From Micrasema longulum (taxonomy: Eukaryota > Arthropoda > Insecta > Trichoptera > Brachycentridae), in assembly GCA_022494885.1 (NCBI GenBank), contig JAGVSM010004964.1:186001-250000 (forward strand): a stretch of 64,000 bases of DNA, written 5' to 3'. This document shows positions 21,286 through 31,875 of the stretch, piece after piece. The notes below the pieces were generated by a model that searched no databases, was not told the origin of the DNA, and saw only the letters and a program-made list of their open reading frames with translations. Within the stretch, counting starts at the first letter, position 1. Every line of letters starts with the position of its first letter. A program made the position numbers and the translations under genes.

Positions 21286-22734
21286 TCAATGTAAAATCAA
21301 CAGACGAAAGATTTCGCAGTTATCATTGTACGATTGTACTATATCAACATAGCTCTGTGTGAACATTTAAATAAAAAACAAAATACATAAAAAAAATAGA
21401 AAGATAATATTTAAATAATAATTTAATCAAGTTCCTATGAAACCATTTTTAAATTGCTTAAAAAACTCTGAAGATAAAATACGATCGCTGATTATTTGAT
21501 CAGTTTTTTATTAGTTTCATGAATAATTTCTTTCTGCAAAGAAATTTTATGAAAATAAACTTTATAATTAATGGTTCATGTTAATCTTGGACTCATCCAA
21601 TTTTATGATCGACTTTAATTTTAACGAGTTCTGATAAAGACAATAAATATTTAATTTTGTTTAAATAACTTAAATAAATAATTTTAAAAATTCAACAGAC
21701 TTATCCAAAACATAAATGTAATATTTTCACTTACTGGTGTATAAATCTGTATAAACCATTTTAATTTTAAATTAAACTTCGACCAGGTTATGCGGGTTCT
21801 ATAACTTCACGAGTAATGATTTTTTATAAATAATAATAATATTTACTTAACACGTTTATATTTTTTTATTGTAGATGATTTAATTAAATAAAATTGTCCC
21901 TTTTGTGTATTGGAACATAAATTTTATTAAATTTTCATAGGGATCATCTTTTAAATTATCTGGTTATCACTTTCATCCCCCGAGACATGACATGTATTTC
22001 AGCATCCCTTTGCCTGCCAAAGGGTGGTTATGACTTTACGAGGCTGTATATATTTCGGGAGAATTGATGTAAATTTTTCACACGCCTGAAAGTAGCATAA
22101 AGCGTTGAGGATATTTCAGCCTGAAAACATGAAACTGAAATACACGTGTTTCAGTTGTGTGATGGAAGACTTTTACGTTGTGTAAAATCTGATGAAAATT
22201 TCAAATGTTTTGTCACTGTTTTGTAAAAACGTGCTTTTTTTCACACTATTTTCAAGGGTGATTTTATGTAAATTAATAAACTCCTTTTTTGGGTGATCCT
22301 GTGTTTGTTGGATTCGTTAGCAGGAGCTTTAGCGTTAACAGTAGGGCGAGCCAACATTTTTTTTCCGAATTTTGAAATAAAAAGGGTCTGAAAAGTTGCT
22401 TTTTGGATTACTTAGAATGAAAAAAAAAAGGAAAAATAAATTTGATACTACTTTTGGCCCACAGCCAGAGCTTAAAAAAAATATTTTTTTTGCACTAAAC
22501 CGGCTGCCATTTCGTATTTAAGTAAGAAAATCAGTCAAATTAAATTTTATAAGGTTTATTAAGCTTTATTTAATGAGCATATTAGGCCGTGAGTTGCACT
22601 CTGTTTTGTAATAAAAGGGTAACATTGTTTTAATGAGTCATTGCTTTCGTCAATATTAGCCAGGCGCTCAGCAACTTTTGGCATATCGGTAGTTTTAAAA
22701 CGTATTCGAATTTGTAATGTAATTAAGTTAATTA
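21286..22734. other. No recognisable feature
   Basis: About 1.4 kb of AT-rich sequence. A small hairpin (actgaaa/tttcagt) lies near 22130-22160, and 22725-22755 is a TTAA-type microsatellite. No motif-bearing frame on either strand. Confidence 0.4.
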
Positions 22735-23112
22735 ATTAATTAATTAATTATGGATAACTTATATAGCGCCATTTTCGTAATAAAAATACCTCAAGGGCGC
22801 TTTACATGGTGATTCTATTGTTAAGTTAATTTAATTGAAGCTTTTGAATTTGTAATTTAATTAAAATAATTTATTTTGTTGTCACGTGCTACGGATTTAT
22901 TCAAATGATTTAGAGAACAAGTGGGTTTTAAGTTTTTTCCGAAACATCACTTCACTTTCACAGCCTCGCACCTCTGCTGGGAGAGAATTCCATGCCATAG
23001 GGCCTGCGACCGCAAATGCGCGTTCACCAAATTTAGTGCGCTGTTTGCGTAGAGGTATAATAACTTTTCCTCTCGCCGTAGACGTAGCAGATCTAAGCGT
23101 GAGACGCCTTAA
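22735..23112 (-). mobile_element. CR1/L2-like LINE, C-terminus plus 3' end
   Basis: A second copy of the element at 22-414. Minus strand 22885-23110: FGERAFAVAGPMAWNSLPAE and KTHLFSKSFE, then a stop. The 3' UTR continues to 22735 with 'gcgcccttgaggtatttt' and 'atggcgctatataagttatc', ending in an (AATT)n tail. The same 3' tip occurs alone at 36190-36284 and 54730-54765. Confidence 0.75.
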
Positions 23113-23211
23113 GTTATACCTTAACTAACGAAAAAATATTTTTTTCTACAGATATTATTAATCATTTAATTATAATTAATTGTTCTATTGGTATATATGT
23201 ATTGGTTATGT

Positions 23212-23450
23212 TTTTTATGATTGTTTTAGAATTTTATAGTTTATAATGTTAATGAAAATTAGGTTATTTTGTTTAATAACGTTTTTTTATTGTTATTATT
23301 ATGTTAATTTTGTTAAATAGCTAATCTAAGGTATGTTTCACATTTTGTAAAATGTTTCCCTCGGCACGGGACACCCCAGTGAGGGAACATTATTCTGTTT
23401 AAAAAAAATAACAGAAACAGTGTAAAAGTATAAATAAATAAATTGTTCAG
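23212..23450 (+). mobile_element. LINE 3' UTR, type D
   Basis: Contains 'tgtttccctcggcacggg' and 'gtgagggaacatta', forming a CCCTC/GAGGG hairpin, then an A-rich tail. The inverse copy is at 61370-61580. It resembles the LINE-C 3' hairpin, so the two families are probably related. Confidence 0.65.
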
Positions 23451-23623
23451 ACAGTTATGATCTTCAAACCTCGGTTGAGGGCTAAAGATAGAATGAAATA
23501 TTGAAAAAAATAAAAAATAACGTTCAATGTGATCCAAATTGAAACTTTAAATACCACTTTCATTTTGATATCTAAAAAATGAAAAACTTCATAAACAGTG
23601 TGCTTTGTCATTTTTGAAGTGTG

Positions 23624-23825
23624 TAGTGCCGGGAACCATGTTGAGATTAATTTAAGCCCGTCGTCTTTATTTATGTTACTTGGGTGTTTGTAGATTTCAA
23701 TTGCCTCTTTTATATTCGTGCGCTGTAATTTTTAGGTTAAAACCTTTGGCTCGAAGGCGAAAAATTGTCGTTTGTCTATAAAGTGTTCTGCTATTGCAGA
23801 TTTTTCAGGGTGTAAATGGTGTGCA
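23624..23825 (-). mobile_element. Penelope-like GIY-YIG endonuclease C-terminus, lineage 3
   Basis: One minus frame with a single stop reads HPEKSAIAEHFIDKRQFFAF, then KEAIEIYKHPSNINKDDGLK and STWFPAL. The spacing 'H-KSA-AEH ... EA-EI-KHP-N-N-DDG ... W-P-L' matches the endonuclease end of Penelope/Neptune-type PLEs. This protein differs clearly from the other PLE relics here, so it is a separate lineage. No RT domain nearby. Confidence 0.8.
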
Positions 23826-23849
23826 TACATTCACATTCAAACTTCACGA

Positions 23850-24295
23850 CAAACATTTTTAAGAACGAAAAAACAGTATTCTCCCAATTTTTTTAAGTTT
23901 ATGCATTCTCGTTGAATGCAGACCTGGTGAATGATAAATAAAAGATTTACAACCGTTACCTTTTTTCAAAAGATTATATTGATGATTTAAAGTGCTATAA
24001 AAATGCCAAGGCTAAAGTTCATCATTTAGTTAAAAATCGCACGCAAATTTGTTCAGTAGTTATTCAGTCTATCGAGAACGCGCATATAAACGTTGCGTTT
24101 ATATTTATTATTTATTTATTTACATGAAGATACAACAAAATAAGAATACCAATAATATTACATATACAAAAAATTAATAACCATCTTAACAACACGCTTA
24201 ATAGTACTAAATATTGATTTATGCAGTGTCTCGCAGCAGTCTCCTGCAATGGTCTCTTTCCTAAGATAAAATCCAAACTCGTACACTTCTTTTTC
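23850..24295. other. No recognisable feature
   Basis: AT-rich. A run of attattta near 24100-24120 could be a LINE tail. Nothing else seen. Confidence 0.4.
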
Positions 24296-24299
24296 TTCT

Positions 24300-24741
24300 T
24301 CTTATTCAGCCTTATTCTCTCCAGTGCTGGATAAAGGCCTCTTCCATTCCTTCCTATCACCCACTTTCATCATCCACGTTTTACCGGCAACAGAGGCAAT
24401 TTCGTCGACCCATCTTTTCTGTGGCCTTCCAACACTTTTTGTTTGCCCACGGTCTCCACTTTATTATTCTGGGTGTCCACCTGCCATCATTTTGTCTCGC
24501 CAACTGCCCTGCCCTCTGCCATTTCCATTCGCTGGACGATTCATGACATCCACGACTCCGGTTCGGTGCCTTATTTCTTCATTTCTTGCTTTGTCTCTTA
24601 GACATACGCCGAGCATCTGTCTTTCCATGGATCGTTGCGTGCATTTTAATTTCTAGCTCCTTTTTTGTGTAATAGATATGGTTTCTAGTCCGTATGTTGA
24701 CACCGGCAATATGCACGATTCACATACTTGTCTTTTCAAGC
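24300..24741 (-). mobile_element. RTE-like LINE, 3' part, split by an insertion
   Basis: The minus frame reads CILPVSTYGLETISITQK, MERQMLGVCLRDKARNEEIR, HRTGVVDVMNRPANG and KRWVDEIASVAG. This is the RTE-type order 'C-LPVLTYG-ET ... ME--MLG--L-D--RNEEIR'. It continues the sequence at 25488-25625 across the foldback insertion. Confidence 0.8.
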
Positions 24742-24753
24742 ATATAGGGACTT
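24742..24753 (+). repeat. Left 12-bp target-site duplication
   Basis: ATATAGGGACTT; identical to 25476-25487. It flanks the foldback element and lies in the RTE coding frame. Confidence 0.85.
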
Positions 24754-25475
24754 ATTTTTTTATATTTTTATTAATATCCCTACAGAGATGAGGTAGAATT
24801 TTTTCAAATTCAGGATTATGGATATTCGAGCGTTTACAGGGCTTATGACCTGTCATTGGCTGGGTTAAGTGGCCACTTTTACGTACTACAACATTCCCCA
24901 TTCCGCTTATTAGCGAATATCGACACAGGTAACATTTTTGATTTTTGTATATATGTTATTAAATGAGAAACCATTCACAAGCAAGTTGGAGCGCCATCTA
25001 TGTATTGATATTGAAGTTAAGTATTTTAAATTAGCATATTACTTTATTTTATGTATTTAAGACTCTTTCGAGTTAAATTAAGTACTAGTAATCGCCTGCA
25101 GATGACTCTGCAATTAATTTTTACTTATATTTTGACCAGATCTTATTACACAACATTATTTTGGTACGTGTATTTTGTACATACACAAATCTGGATTTCT
25201 CCCAAGGGGGAGTAGGTATATATTTTTATTAATATCCTTATGTTACCTGTGTCAATATTCGCTAATAAGCGTAATGGGGAATGTTGTAGTACGTAAAGTG
25301 GCCACTTAACCCAGCCAATGACAGGTCATAAGCCCTGCTCGAATATCCATAATCCTGAATTTGAAAAAATTCTACCTCATCTTTGTAGGGATATTAATAA
25401 AAATATATACCTACTCCCCCTTGGGAGAAATCCAGATTTGTGTATGTACAAAATACACGTACCAAAAATAATGTT
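24754..25475. mobile_element. Repeat-A-related foldback element, 722 bp
   Basis: Two inverted systems are nested. The outer arms, 24765-24935 and about 25239-25405, contain repeat-A blocks (gggcttatgacctgtcattg, taagtggccactt). A perfect 76-bp inverted repeat, 25162-25237 against 25389-25464, includes ctcccaagggggag and extends imperfectly outward. It is flanked by a 12-bp duplication and interrupts an RTE LINE at the codon level. No ORF, so it is non-autonomous. Confidence 0.85.
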
Positions 25476-25487
25476 ATATAGGGACTT
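25476..25487 (+). repeat. Right 12-bp target-site duplication
   Basis: ATATAGGGACTT, identical to 24742-24753. Removing the foldback and one copy rejoins the two halves of the LINE. Confidence 0.85.
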
Positions 25488-25625
25488 CTTTATTTTCAAA
25501 AATATATTTATGTTTGCCCATAGCATCCCAACTTATCGTTATTCTTCTTGGTAATTCCGATATCTGGTTATCTTTACCAAATTTGACTTTGAGTCCTAGA
25601 TAAACGTATTCATCAACAACATGTA
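25488..25625 (-). mobile_element. RTE-like LINE, 5' part of the split relic
   Basis: The minus frame reads VVDEYVYLGLKVKFGKDNQ, then ELPRRITISWDAMGK and IFENKEVPI: the RTE thumb region ('V--YVYLG ... EI-RRI---WAAFGK'). Upstream it joins a LINE-C tail at about 25626. Confidence 0.8.
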
Positions 25626-25860
25626 CACATTTCTTGAAAATGGCTTTCGTTCCGGTGAACATAATATTCAGCCAAGACATTGAACGCTCTTGGGGTCACA
25701 AGAGAGAAATTTTCTCTGAGCGAAAGTCATACGTGTTTTTGGTATTTTTTTATTCAAATCATAGGAATACCTCGTATAAGCATTCTGCTGGGATCTCTTC
25801 TTGTATTTGCATGACCAGAAATATGTCAATCACTCTTTTAACAAAAATTGTCTAATGTCC
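25626..25860 (-). mobile_element. LINE-C tail fragment
   Basis: Minus strand: LRENFSLVTPRAFNVLAEY, then TKAIFKKCVHV in another frame. It matches PRVFNILDEHIKFS and TIFKKSVQV at 4040-4110. The open frame called from 25680 is a fusion of this tail with the RTE relic. Confidence 0.65.
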
Positions 25861-26349
25861 AGAACCTGCATAAATCTGAACATTGAAAGGATCCACCACA
25901 TACCCGAATCCGTTTTAAAGACTAAACGTCTTTCTTCAAATTCACTCATACAAGCGAAGAATTTTTTTTTTCAATACGAATTATTTATATTTCATCCCTT
26001 AGTAACCAAATTCAGTAATGAAAAGTGCGAATAAAAATTTACATTTACAACTTTCAATGTCACTTTCACTGTCGCTTTAAAACCACCCCTCATCGTCTAC
26101 AAGGTAGAGACAAAGGGAAGTATAAATAAAATAAACAAATAAATCCTTCACCCATTTTAAACCCCTTTATATCGACAGCGATAGGAAATGTTAGTTACTT
26201 CTCTATGGAGCACCAGAACGCCCCCAGGTGACACTCAAGGCCAGTCACCGGCAGCGCACCCAAAAGCAGCAGACTCACCCAAAGACTACTGGTTGTAAAC
26301 CAACTTTTGCCACCACTCATGCCTACTCAAACTGTAATTATTGAAGAAT

Positions 26350-26530
26350 TTTACCTCATCAAACGATAGCAATAAAAGAGACGTATATTCCGTAATAAAT
26401 CGTCATAAATCGGAACAATTTCTCAGATGGGAAAATGAGGGGACATCGAAGCATCACTCTAAGAATAATTTTTTGTACATTTATTAGGGGCTTCATGATA
26501 GACACCGTGCAACCTCCCCAGACCACAAAG
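26350..26530 (-). mobile_element. LINE-C fragment, VWGGC block
   Basis: WGGCTVSIMKPLINVQKIIL followed by RCPLIFPSEKLF corresponds to VGWGGCTASIINPQINVQK at 3740-3800. It is the upstream part of the tail at 25626-25860. The 26040-26340 gap holds no recognised sequence. Confidence 0.65.
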
Positions 26531-26686
26531 ATCCATAGATAATCTAAATAAACATTTGAAATAATTAACAATGTTTTAAGTTTGTCCAAATTTTCCTAGA
26601 CAAGGACTGGATTAAGCCCCCTAAGAACCTGTTAATATAAACATATTATTACAACAGAGACAAAAAAACTTACAGAATGGAATATA

Positions 26687-27360
26687 ACAAACATAGAAAG
26701 GATTGAAAATGTTCAACGAAAATTTTTAAAATACTTCGATTATAAAAACAATAAAACGCTTAGTACTTACAGCCAATCTGCCAAACAAAATGGATTTTTT
26801 ACCCTTGAAAATAGACGCACTGTATCTGAATTATGCTATTTACATAAATTATTAAATAAAAAAGTGGACTCTTTTAACCTACTCTCTAAAATTAATCTAA
26901 ATGTTCCCTTTTGCGTGACAAGAAATAAGTATTTGTTCCATCTGCCAATCTGTAGCACAAACTATGCACAGCACTCTTTCCTCTATCGTTCTTGCGCTAA
27001 CTATAATGCTTTTCTTTCATCTATTGATATATTTTACACGCCCCTTAATTTATTTAAAAATAAATTAAGACTCTTTATTTCTGGCTGCGATACGATCCCA
27101 CTTACTATTTAATGATGCTCACACTTACACACACCTGAACGCTAACTCCTACACATTAGTGTTAGTGTTATTAACACATAAACACACTCCTACATTTACT
27201 CTCATACAAATACACATAAACACACCCTTTTGTTGTAACATAATTTAATAATATGTATGATTCTTATTTAGAAACTTTGCTGGTCTGTCTTTAAACTGTA
27301 TTTTTTTAAACGTTACAATATCAGTGTCGACTGTTTGTTTCTTTAAAATAAATACATAAA
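26687..27360 (+). mobile_element. CR1/Jockey-like LINE tail nested in repeat A
   Basis: One open frame from IERIENVQRKFLKYFDY through NGFFTLENRRTVSELCYLHK, LLSKINLNVPFCVTRNKYLF and PLNLFKNKLRLF to a stop at 27112, then an A/C/T-rich 3' UTR and an ataaatacataaat tail. It is intact from its truncation point, suggesting a relatively recent insertion. AATATA words flank both sides. Confidence 0.8.
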
Positions 27361-27489
27361 TAATATAGAAGTCTAAGCATCCACAGGGCTCATGACCTGT
27401 CATTGGCTGGTTTAAGTGGCCACTTTACACACTGTGTAACATTCATCATTCTGCCCATATTTGAACATCTAAATTCCTCCGATTCTTTC

Positions 27490-27895
27490 ATCTTTCGCTC
27501 TAATTTTTTTGCCTCCTCTTTCACAGTAGTAGCCGCTCGATTGTGGAATAATCTACCCACTAATGTTAGAGACGCCCCTTCTTTATTTACATTTAAGTCG
27601 AGATTGAAATGTCACTACCTAAATATTTAAATTGTTCCTTTATCCTTCTTCTTTCCTTCCCATTCCCTCTCCTCTCTTCATAGTAAAGTGTTTTTTTTTT
27701 ATACATATATTTATTTTTGTTAATCTTTGCCTTTAATTTTTGTATAAAATTGTAAGATTCAATATGTCCATGTATTTATAATTTTCTCAAACTGAACGGT
27801 TTGGGTAGGTAGGAAGAAATTGCCTTAAGGCAATATGCCCGCCCTTATATGTATATTTATTGTATATGTATATAAAGTGTCAATAAATAAAAATA
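27490..27895 (+). mobile_element. Jockey-like LINE 3' end nested in repeat A
   Basis: ASSFTVVAARLWNNLPTNVR, then SLFTFKSRLKCHYLNI and a stop, the C-terminus of the 4385-6115 subfamily. The 3' UTR carries an 'attgccttaaggcaatatgc' hairpin and an aataaataaaaataaat tail. The frame starting at 27403 is a fusion with repeat A. Confidence 0.8.
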
Positions 27896-28020
27896 AATCT
27901 GAAACCTTTATTGTTTCGGGTGAGATTTATCTGATTGAATTATTTCACCTGCATACTAGGCAACGCCTGAAAACATTCATTTATTATACTTTTTTTCTAG
28001 TATGTAGGTTGTCCAGTACG

Positions 28021-28618
28021 TAGGTGAAATATTTATATTTTTTTATTTATTTATTTTTTGTTTTTTTTTTACAACAACAAGGTAAAAGAGAGTATTCAAA
28101 AAATAAAAGATAATTACATAGCAATGAAATACATACAAACAATTAAAACAGCAAACATAAAAATCCCACAAAGACATGGCCTGCTCGTGGGGTTACCAGA
28201 AATGTTTATGAATTGTTTGCTCCTACAATAAAGAGACAGGTAGGTTTATTTTTTTGTGTAATATAAGAAAAAAAATATTTTGTAAAAGATAAAAAGTTAT
28301 TTTTTAATTTTCAAGTAACTTAAAAGGAAATAAAGTTTATATAAAAAAAATTCCTTATTATTATAGGTCAACAAAATGTATCATAGAAAAAATAAATAAT
28401 ATCATTTATTTGAATCCAGGATAGTATCTGTTTTTTAAAAGAAGGAAAATTTGAAAGTTTTGGATCAATGTAATATTATCAGTAAATAATTTATAATTTT
28501 TGGGCCTATAAAATATATTAATTTTTTTTAAGAAAAGAAAATATTTGCGGTTTTATTTACCCAAATATTTTATTTTGAGGGCCATTTTCAACGAGTTGTA
28601 TTTACTATTAAGACATGA
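28021..28618 (-). mobile_element. LINE 3' UTR debris
   Basis: 28170-28240 is the inverse of 6930-6995 (gcatggcctg.tcgtgggt and ttgctcct.taata), a shared LINE 3' UTR. The remainder is A-rich DNA without motifs. Confidence 0.4.
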
Positions 28619-28712
28619 GGATCAAGTTGTTGTAGAGTGGGATTCGAATCACGGATATTTGGACCGTGAGTCCGAGACACTAGCCACGGGACCACAACCT
28701 GATTCATATGCA
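28619..28712 (-). mobile_element. SINE-3 head
   Basis: Minus strand: GGTTGTGGTCCCGTGGCTAG, then GATTCGAATCCCACTC as B box. The head directly adjoins a repeat-A segment in the same region. Confidence 0.75.
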
Positions 28713-28723
28713 TGTCTCTGTGC

Positions 28724-29150
28724 AAATAATTCAATCAGACGAATCTCAACCGTAACAATAAAAGTTTTAGCTCTTTGACTTCACAAACGTCAACAGATGG
28801 AAGTGTCGAAAGAATACCGAATTGAACCAAGTTGTGGTCCCGTGGTAGTATTGTAGACTCACAGGCTTAAGGTCCGAGGTTCAAATCCCACTCTGCCACA
28901 ACTTGATTTTCATTTTTCCAACACAAGCTATTTACGATTTTAAGGAAATGGTCTGAAAATTTAAATATTTTAGTAAATAATAAGAACTTAAGTATTTCTC
29001 TTTAAAAAAAAAGCATATGTTCAAATATAGTCAGAATGGCGAATGTTACACAGTGTGTAAAGTGGCCACTTAAACCAGCCCTGTGAATGCCTAGACTTCT
29101 ATATTCCCTTCTCTAAAATGTTCTTTATCTCTGTTGTAATACGTTAATAA
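28724..29150 (-). mobile_element. Repeat A, interrupted by a SINE-3
   Basis: 28724-28824 holds the inverse of the 'aaagagctgaaacc' and 'ttcatctgttgac' blocks; 29018-29150 holds the inverse of the 'tttacacactgtgtaacatt' to 'ttacaacagagataaag' blocks. The gap between them is a plus-strand SINE-3. Confidence 0.75.
28826..29015 (+). mobile_element. SINE-3, with body
   Basis: Head 'aagttgtggtcccgtggtag', B box 'gaggttcaaatcccactctg', then a body (ttgattttcatttttccaac, acgattttaaggaaatgg) and an A-rich end. The body matches 59640-59740. It sits in repeat A after 'gaattgaa'. Confidence 0.75.
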
Positions 29151-29640
29151 GAAATAATGTTTACCTGGCATTAAATATAAAAATGTTGTATAAAGGTAAC
29201 TGAGTTAATTCTAAAACCGGCCAATGTTCGTAACTTGTACAAACAATGGTAAAAATGTGACGGTGGAAATCGTTAATCAGGAAAGTTGTTTAAATGACCG
29301 GTCGTATTTGAAATGGGCCGGAATTTTCCGTTTAGAACGACCCGGTTTTCCGGCTCGCTTCCGTAAACCGGCCGGACAATGGCGAGGCCATATAAATATA
29401 TAGACTGCAACTGATAGGGACATTTCGCTAAAGGATACAATATTACCCGGTGGTTCTCAAACTGGGTAACAATATTTTATAAATATTATTTTAAGCCATA
29501 GAATTGAGAATAGTCCAGAAACCGCATACGCACATCAAACAGAAGGCGACTCAACTACTCATTAATGAGTAGGTTTACGTTTTGCCCCATTAGTTTCTTT
29601 GTAGACGTCGTTCAGTACGCAACTCTTGATTTGAATTCAA
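29151..29640. other. Unassigned, locally GC-richer
   Basis: 29280-29400 has several CCGG words (accggtcg, ggccggaatt, aaaccggccggac) unlike the neighbours. No TIR or ORF recognised. It could be upstream sequence of the THAP-like fragment. Confidence 0.4.
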
Positions 29641-29642
29641 CT

Positions 29643-29760
29643 ATGCCGTGTTGTGTCCTTTTAAAGTGTATAAATACTCCTAGGGTCTTAAAGAAACAGG
29701 ATGCAATCACATTTCATCTGTAATTTGCAAATGAATGTGTATTTAACAAATGCAATTCTT
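29643..29760 (+). pseudogene. THAP-domain N-terminal scrap
   Basis: From an ATG: MPCCVLLKCINTPRVLKKQD, then AITFHL and a stop, followed in frame by FANECVFNK. THAP zinc fingers begin with Met-Pro, have paired Cys and then a Phe-His plus 'FP-NE' segment, as here. Such domains occur in P-element-like transposases and host regulators. The His/Trp half is missing, so it is a broken exon. Confidence 0.45.
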
Positions 29761-30384
29761 AAAAATTGAATTATTTTTCCATCTGTCAGATTGACGAAGA
29801 AACAAAATGGAAATTTCGTTAGTGTTGCCAGGGTAGTAAACTTTTTCGCCGTTCTTTGCTCAACTTATAAGAGAATTTATGAAAATTAGATCTCGGATTA
29901 AACAACTCTGGGGTGGACATTTGACCGACATTATCTTCAAAACATCAAATATTATTGAACATGATATAAAAATATCCTGTTTATGTCAAATAAAATTTGT
30001 TTTATATTTTAAGTTTAAGGTTCATTAATTCAATTACTCTTATTAAATGACCCTTTACTTTTTTTTTTACATTTTTTTTTTTTTACTTATCTACTCTGTT
30101 GTGTCAATCAGTATTTCCGCGTGCACAATAGCACAATACAATTTTAGGGAAATTAACAGATTGCTTTTTTTTAACCTTACATTTGTGTTATGATTTTTTC
30201 TTCCATCAAGCAACATTACGCTGCGACCTCACGAATGCGCGCGGCGGAAGAAGGGCATAGTGAGGGAATTATTGGACACAGTCCAAAGTTTCAAAATATG
30301 ATTCTGCGCTCCTTCTGAACTATTCTTAATTCTATGTTTTAAGCTTAAACGTTCCAATCAGATTTGAAATTAAATCAAACTCTT
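29761..30384. other. No recognisable feature
   Basis: AT-rich with T-homopolymer runs near 30060-30090. One small GC patch (cgaatgcgcgcggcggaaga) lies at 30230-30255. No motif. Confidence 0.4.
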
Positions 30385-30500
30385 TTTTTTTTATTTATAC
30401 ATCAACGGTTCAACGAACCTTTTACAAAAAAATAGTAATTTACAGAAATAATCACAGCAGTGTACAATTATCATGTGGTATGAAATAAAATAATAATTAA
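30385..30500 (-). mobile_element. LINE 3' tip
   Basis: The minus strand runs through a 'aaaaggttcgttgaacc' hairpin into 'gatgtataaataaaaaaaaa', the same plan as other LINE 3' ends. No coding part. Confidence 0.45.
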
Positions 30501-31330
30501 AAAAAATAAAAAATAGTGAACGTTCAATATAAAAAAAACAAAAAAGTGAAAAAGAAACATAACATCTCTAAATAAAAGATAACAATAACCATGAGAAAAT
30601 ATTATGTTCTGTATATAAATATTACACAGTAAAGTTGAGAATATCGAGATAACAATTAAAAAAAAAATAATACAACATTAGTACTTAATTTATTTATTTT
30701 TCACATTTTCGATTGAAAATTATAATATCTACGAACACGCACTCGGCAAAGATCTACATTACGCTGAAAACAGCAAGTAAATCGGTTAAGCTGTTTAGAA
30801 AAATTTCATTTACATCACACGTACAGAAAAATTAAATATAAAAAGATAAGCATTTATTTTTTTTTTATTTCACGTTTTCCGTAAAACTTTTAAAAAATAT
30901 ATGAATACCTCACTGGGCACAATCCATGTCGAGGCATTCATTTACATGATTTAATATATCATACTTATAGTGTCTAAAAAATATATATAAAATACATGTA
31001 AAATATTGCATATTCGTATTTAAATCCACACAGATAAATATACATATATAATAGTAAGAGAAAAAGAAGAAAAAAAAAGAGAAGAAAAAGAAAAAGAGAA
31101 AAAGCATTATAAATAAAAGTTCAGGAACATTTGGTGACGTGATTTTTTAATTTTTGTCATCCAACGTCGGACGGGTCTCCATTGTCTCTGGTATTTAATG
31201 AACGGCCTTTTGTTCTCCAGTGTATTGTTTTTATTTTTTCTTTATTTATATATTTATGTGAACCCCCTACATATATATATAATACAATACACATTATATA
31301 CTTTCCATTACTCGCCATACAACTGTTACT
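30501..31330. other. A-rich low-complexity DNA
   Basis: Mostly A-rich; a purine tract (gaagaaaaagaaaaagagaa) lies at 31060-31105. The short open frames here reflect composition. Confidence 0.5.
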
Positions 31331-31369
31331 TATCGCTCTCGCAAGGTGGGATTAGCTTTTCTGTTAGCA

Positions 31370-31430
31370 TTTTAGGCATGTTCCGTAGTTTAGTAGTTAG
31401 GACGTTGGGCCACCCAGTCGATGGTAAAAG
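31370..31430 (+). mobile_element. Possible tRNA-like SINE head
   Basis: 'gtagtttagtagttaggacg' then 'ttgggccacccagtcgatgg' resembles an A box and anticodon arm, but no B box follows because PLE-like sequence takes over. Confidence 0.3.
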
Positions 31431-31459
31431 TAATATTTGGATACAATTTATATTTGAAG

Positions 31460-31835
31460 CACAAACTTTGTGTTTATTTAATATAATGACATTTATAAAT
31501 GAAAAAATTTCTAAACATTTATCTAATTCCTTACGTAAAACATTGCATTCTTCACAAATGAATAATAAAGGAAAATTAAAGTCTCTAAATATAATAAATC
31601 TGGCATATACCAATTGATGTAATGATTGCGATTCAATCTGCATTGGAAAAAAATTAAAGGAACTTTAAAATTAGAGTAAAAGAACACTTAAGGTGCTTAA
31701 ATAATAATATTTTTTCTGAATTCGCAAACCATCTGATAGAAAATAAACGTTATTTCAATAAAGACACTGGATTAAAAGTTCTTCACGTTGAAAATAAAAT
31801 ATTATAATTTGACAAGTTGGAAATTAAAAAAGGTA
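31460..31835 (+). mobile_element. Penelope-like element, linker and GIY-YIG remnant, lineage 2
   Basis: FINEKISKHLSNSLRKTLHS opens the linker after the RT; then CNDCDSICIGKK (the 'Y-G' part of the GIY-YIG core), and in other frames VKEHLRCL-like residues, SEFANHLIENKRYFNKDTGL and KVLHVENK. The order matches a PLE C-terminus. Frame changes near 31650 and 31710. The homologous block appears at 7965 and 58215. Confidence 0.75.
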
Positions 31836-31875
31836 TTCATGATTAGAAAAAAACAATAAATAATTCAATGAAGAA

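Larger units (their letters stand above)
26567..28020 (+). mobile_element. Repeat A split by two LINE insertions
   Basis: Repeat-A pieces in order: 26567-26686 (start block through ttacaacagagac), 27361-27489 (aatatagaagtctaagc through ttcaattctttc-like) and 27896-28020 (ctgaaacctttattg through aggcaacgcctgaaaa). Joined, they give one collinear element. The gaps are two independent LINE 3' ends. Part of the A block seems lost at the second site. Confidence 0.8.

Noticed and set aside
22725..22760. TTAA repeat as a piggyBac target or end
   Set aside because: It is a simple AATT-type tail at the end of a CR1/L2-like 3' UTR, repeated at no other element boundary here.
24324..24656. 110-codon plus-strand frame
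   Set aside because: It is the antisense shadow of the minus-strand RTE-like relic, which has clear family motifs.
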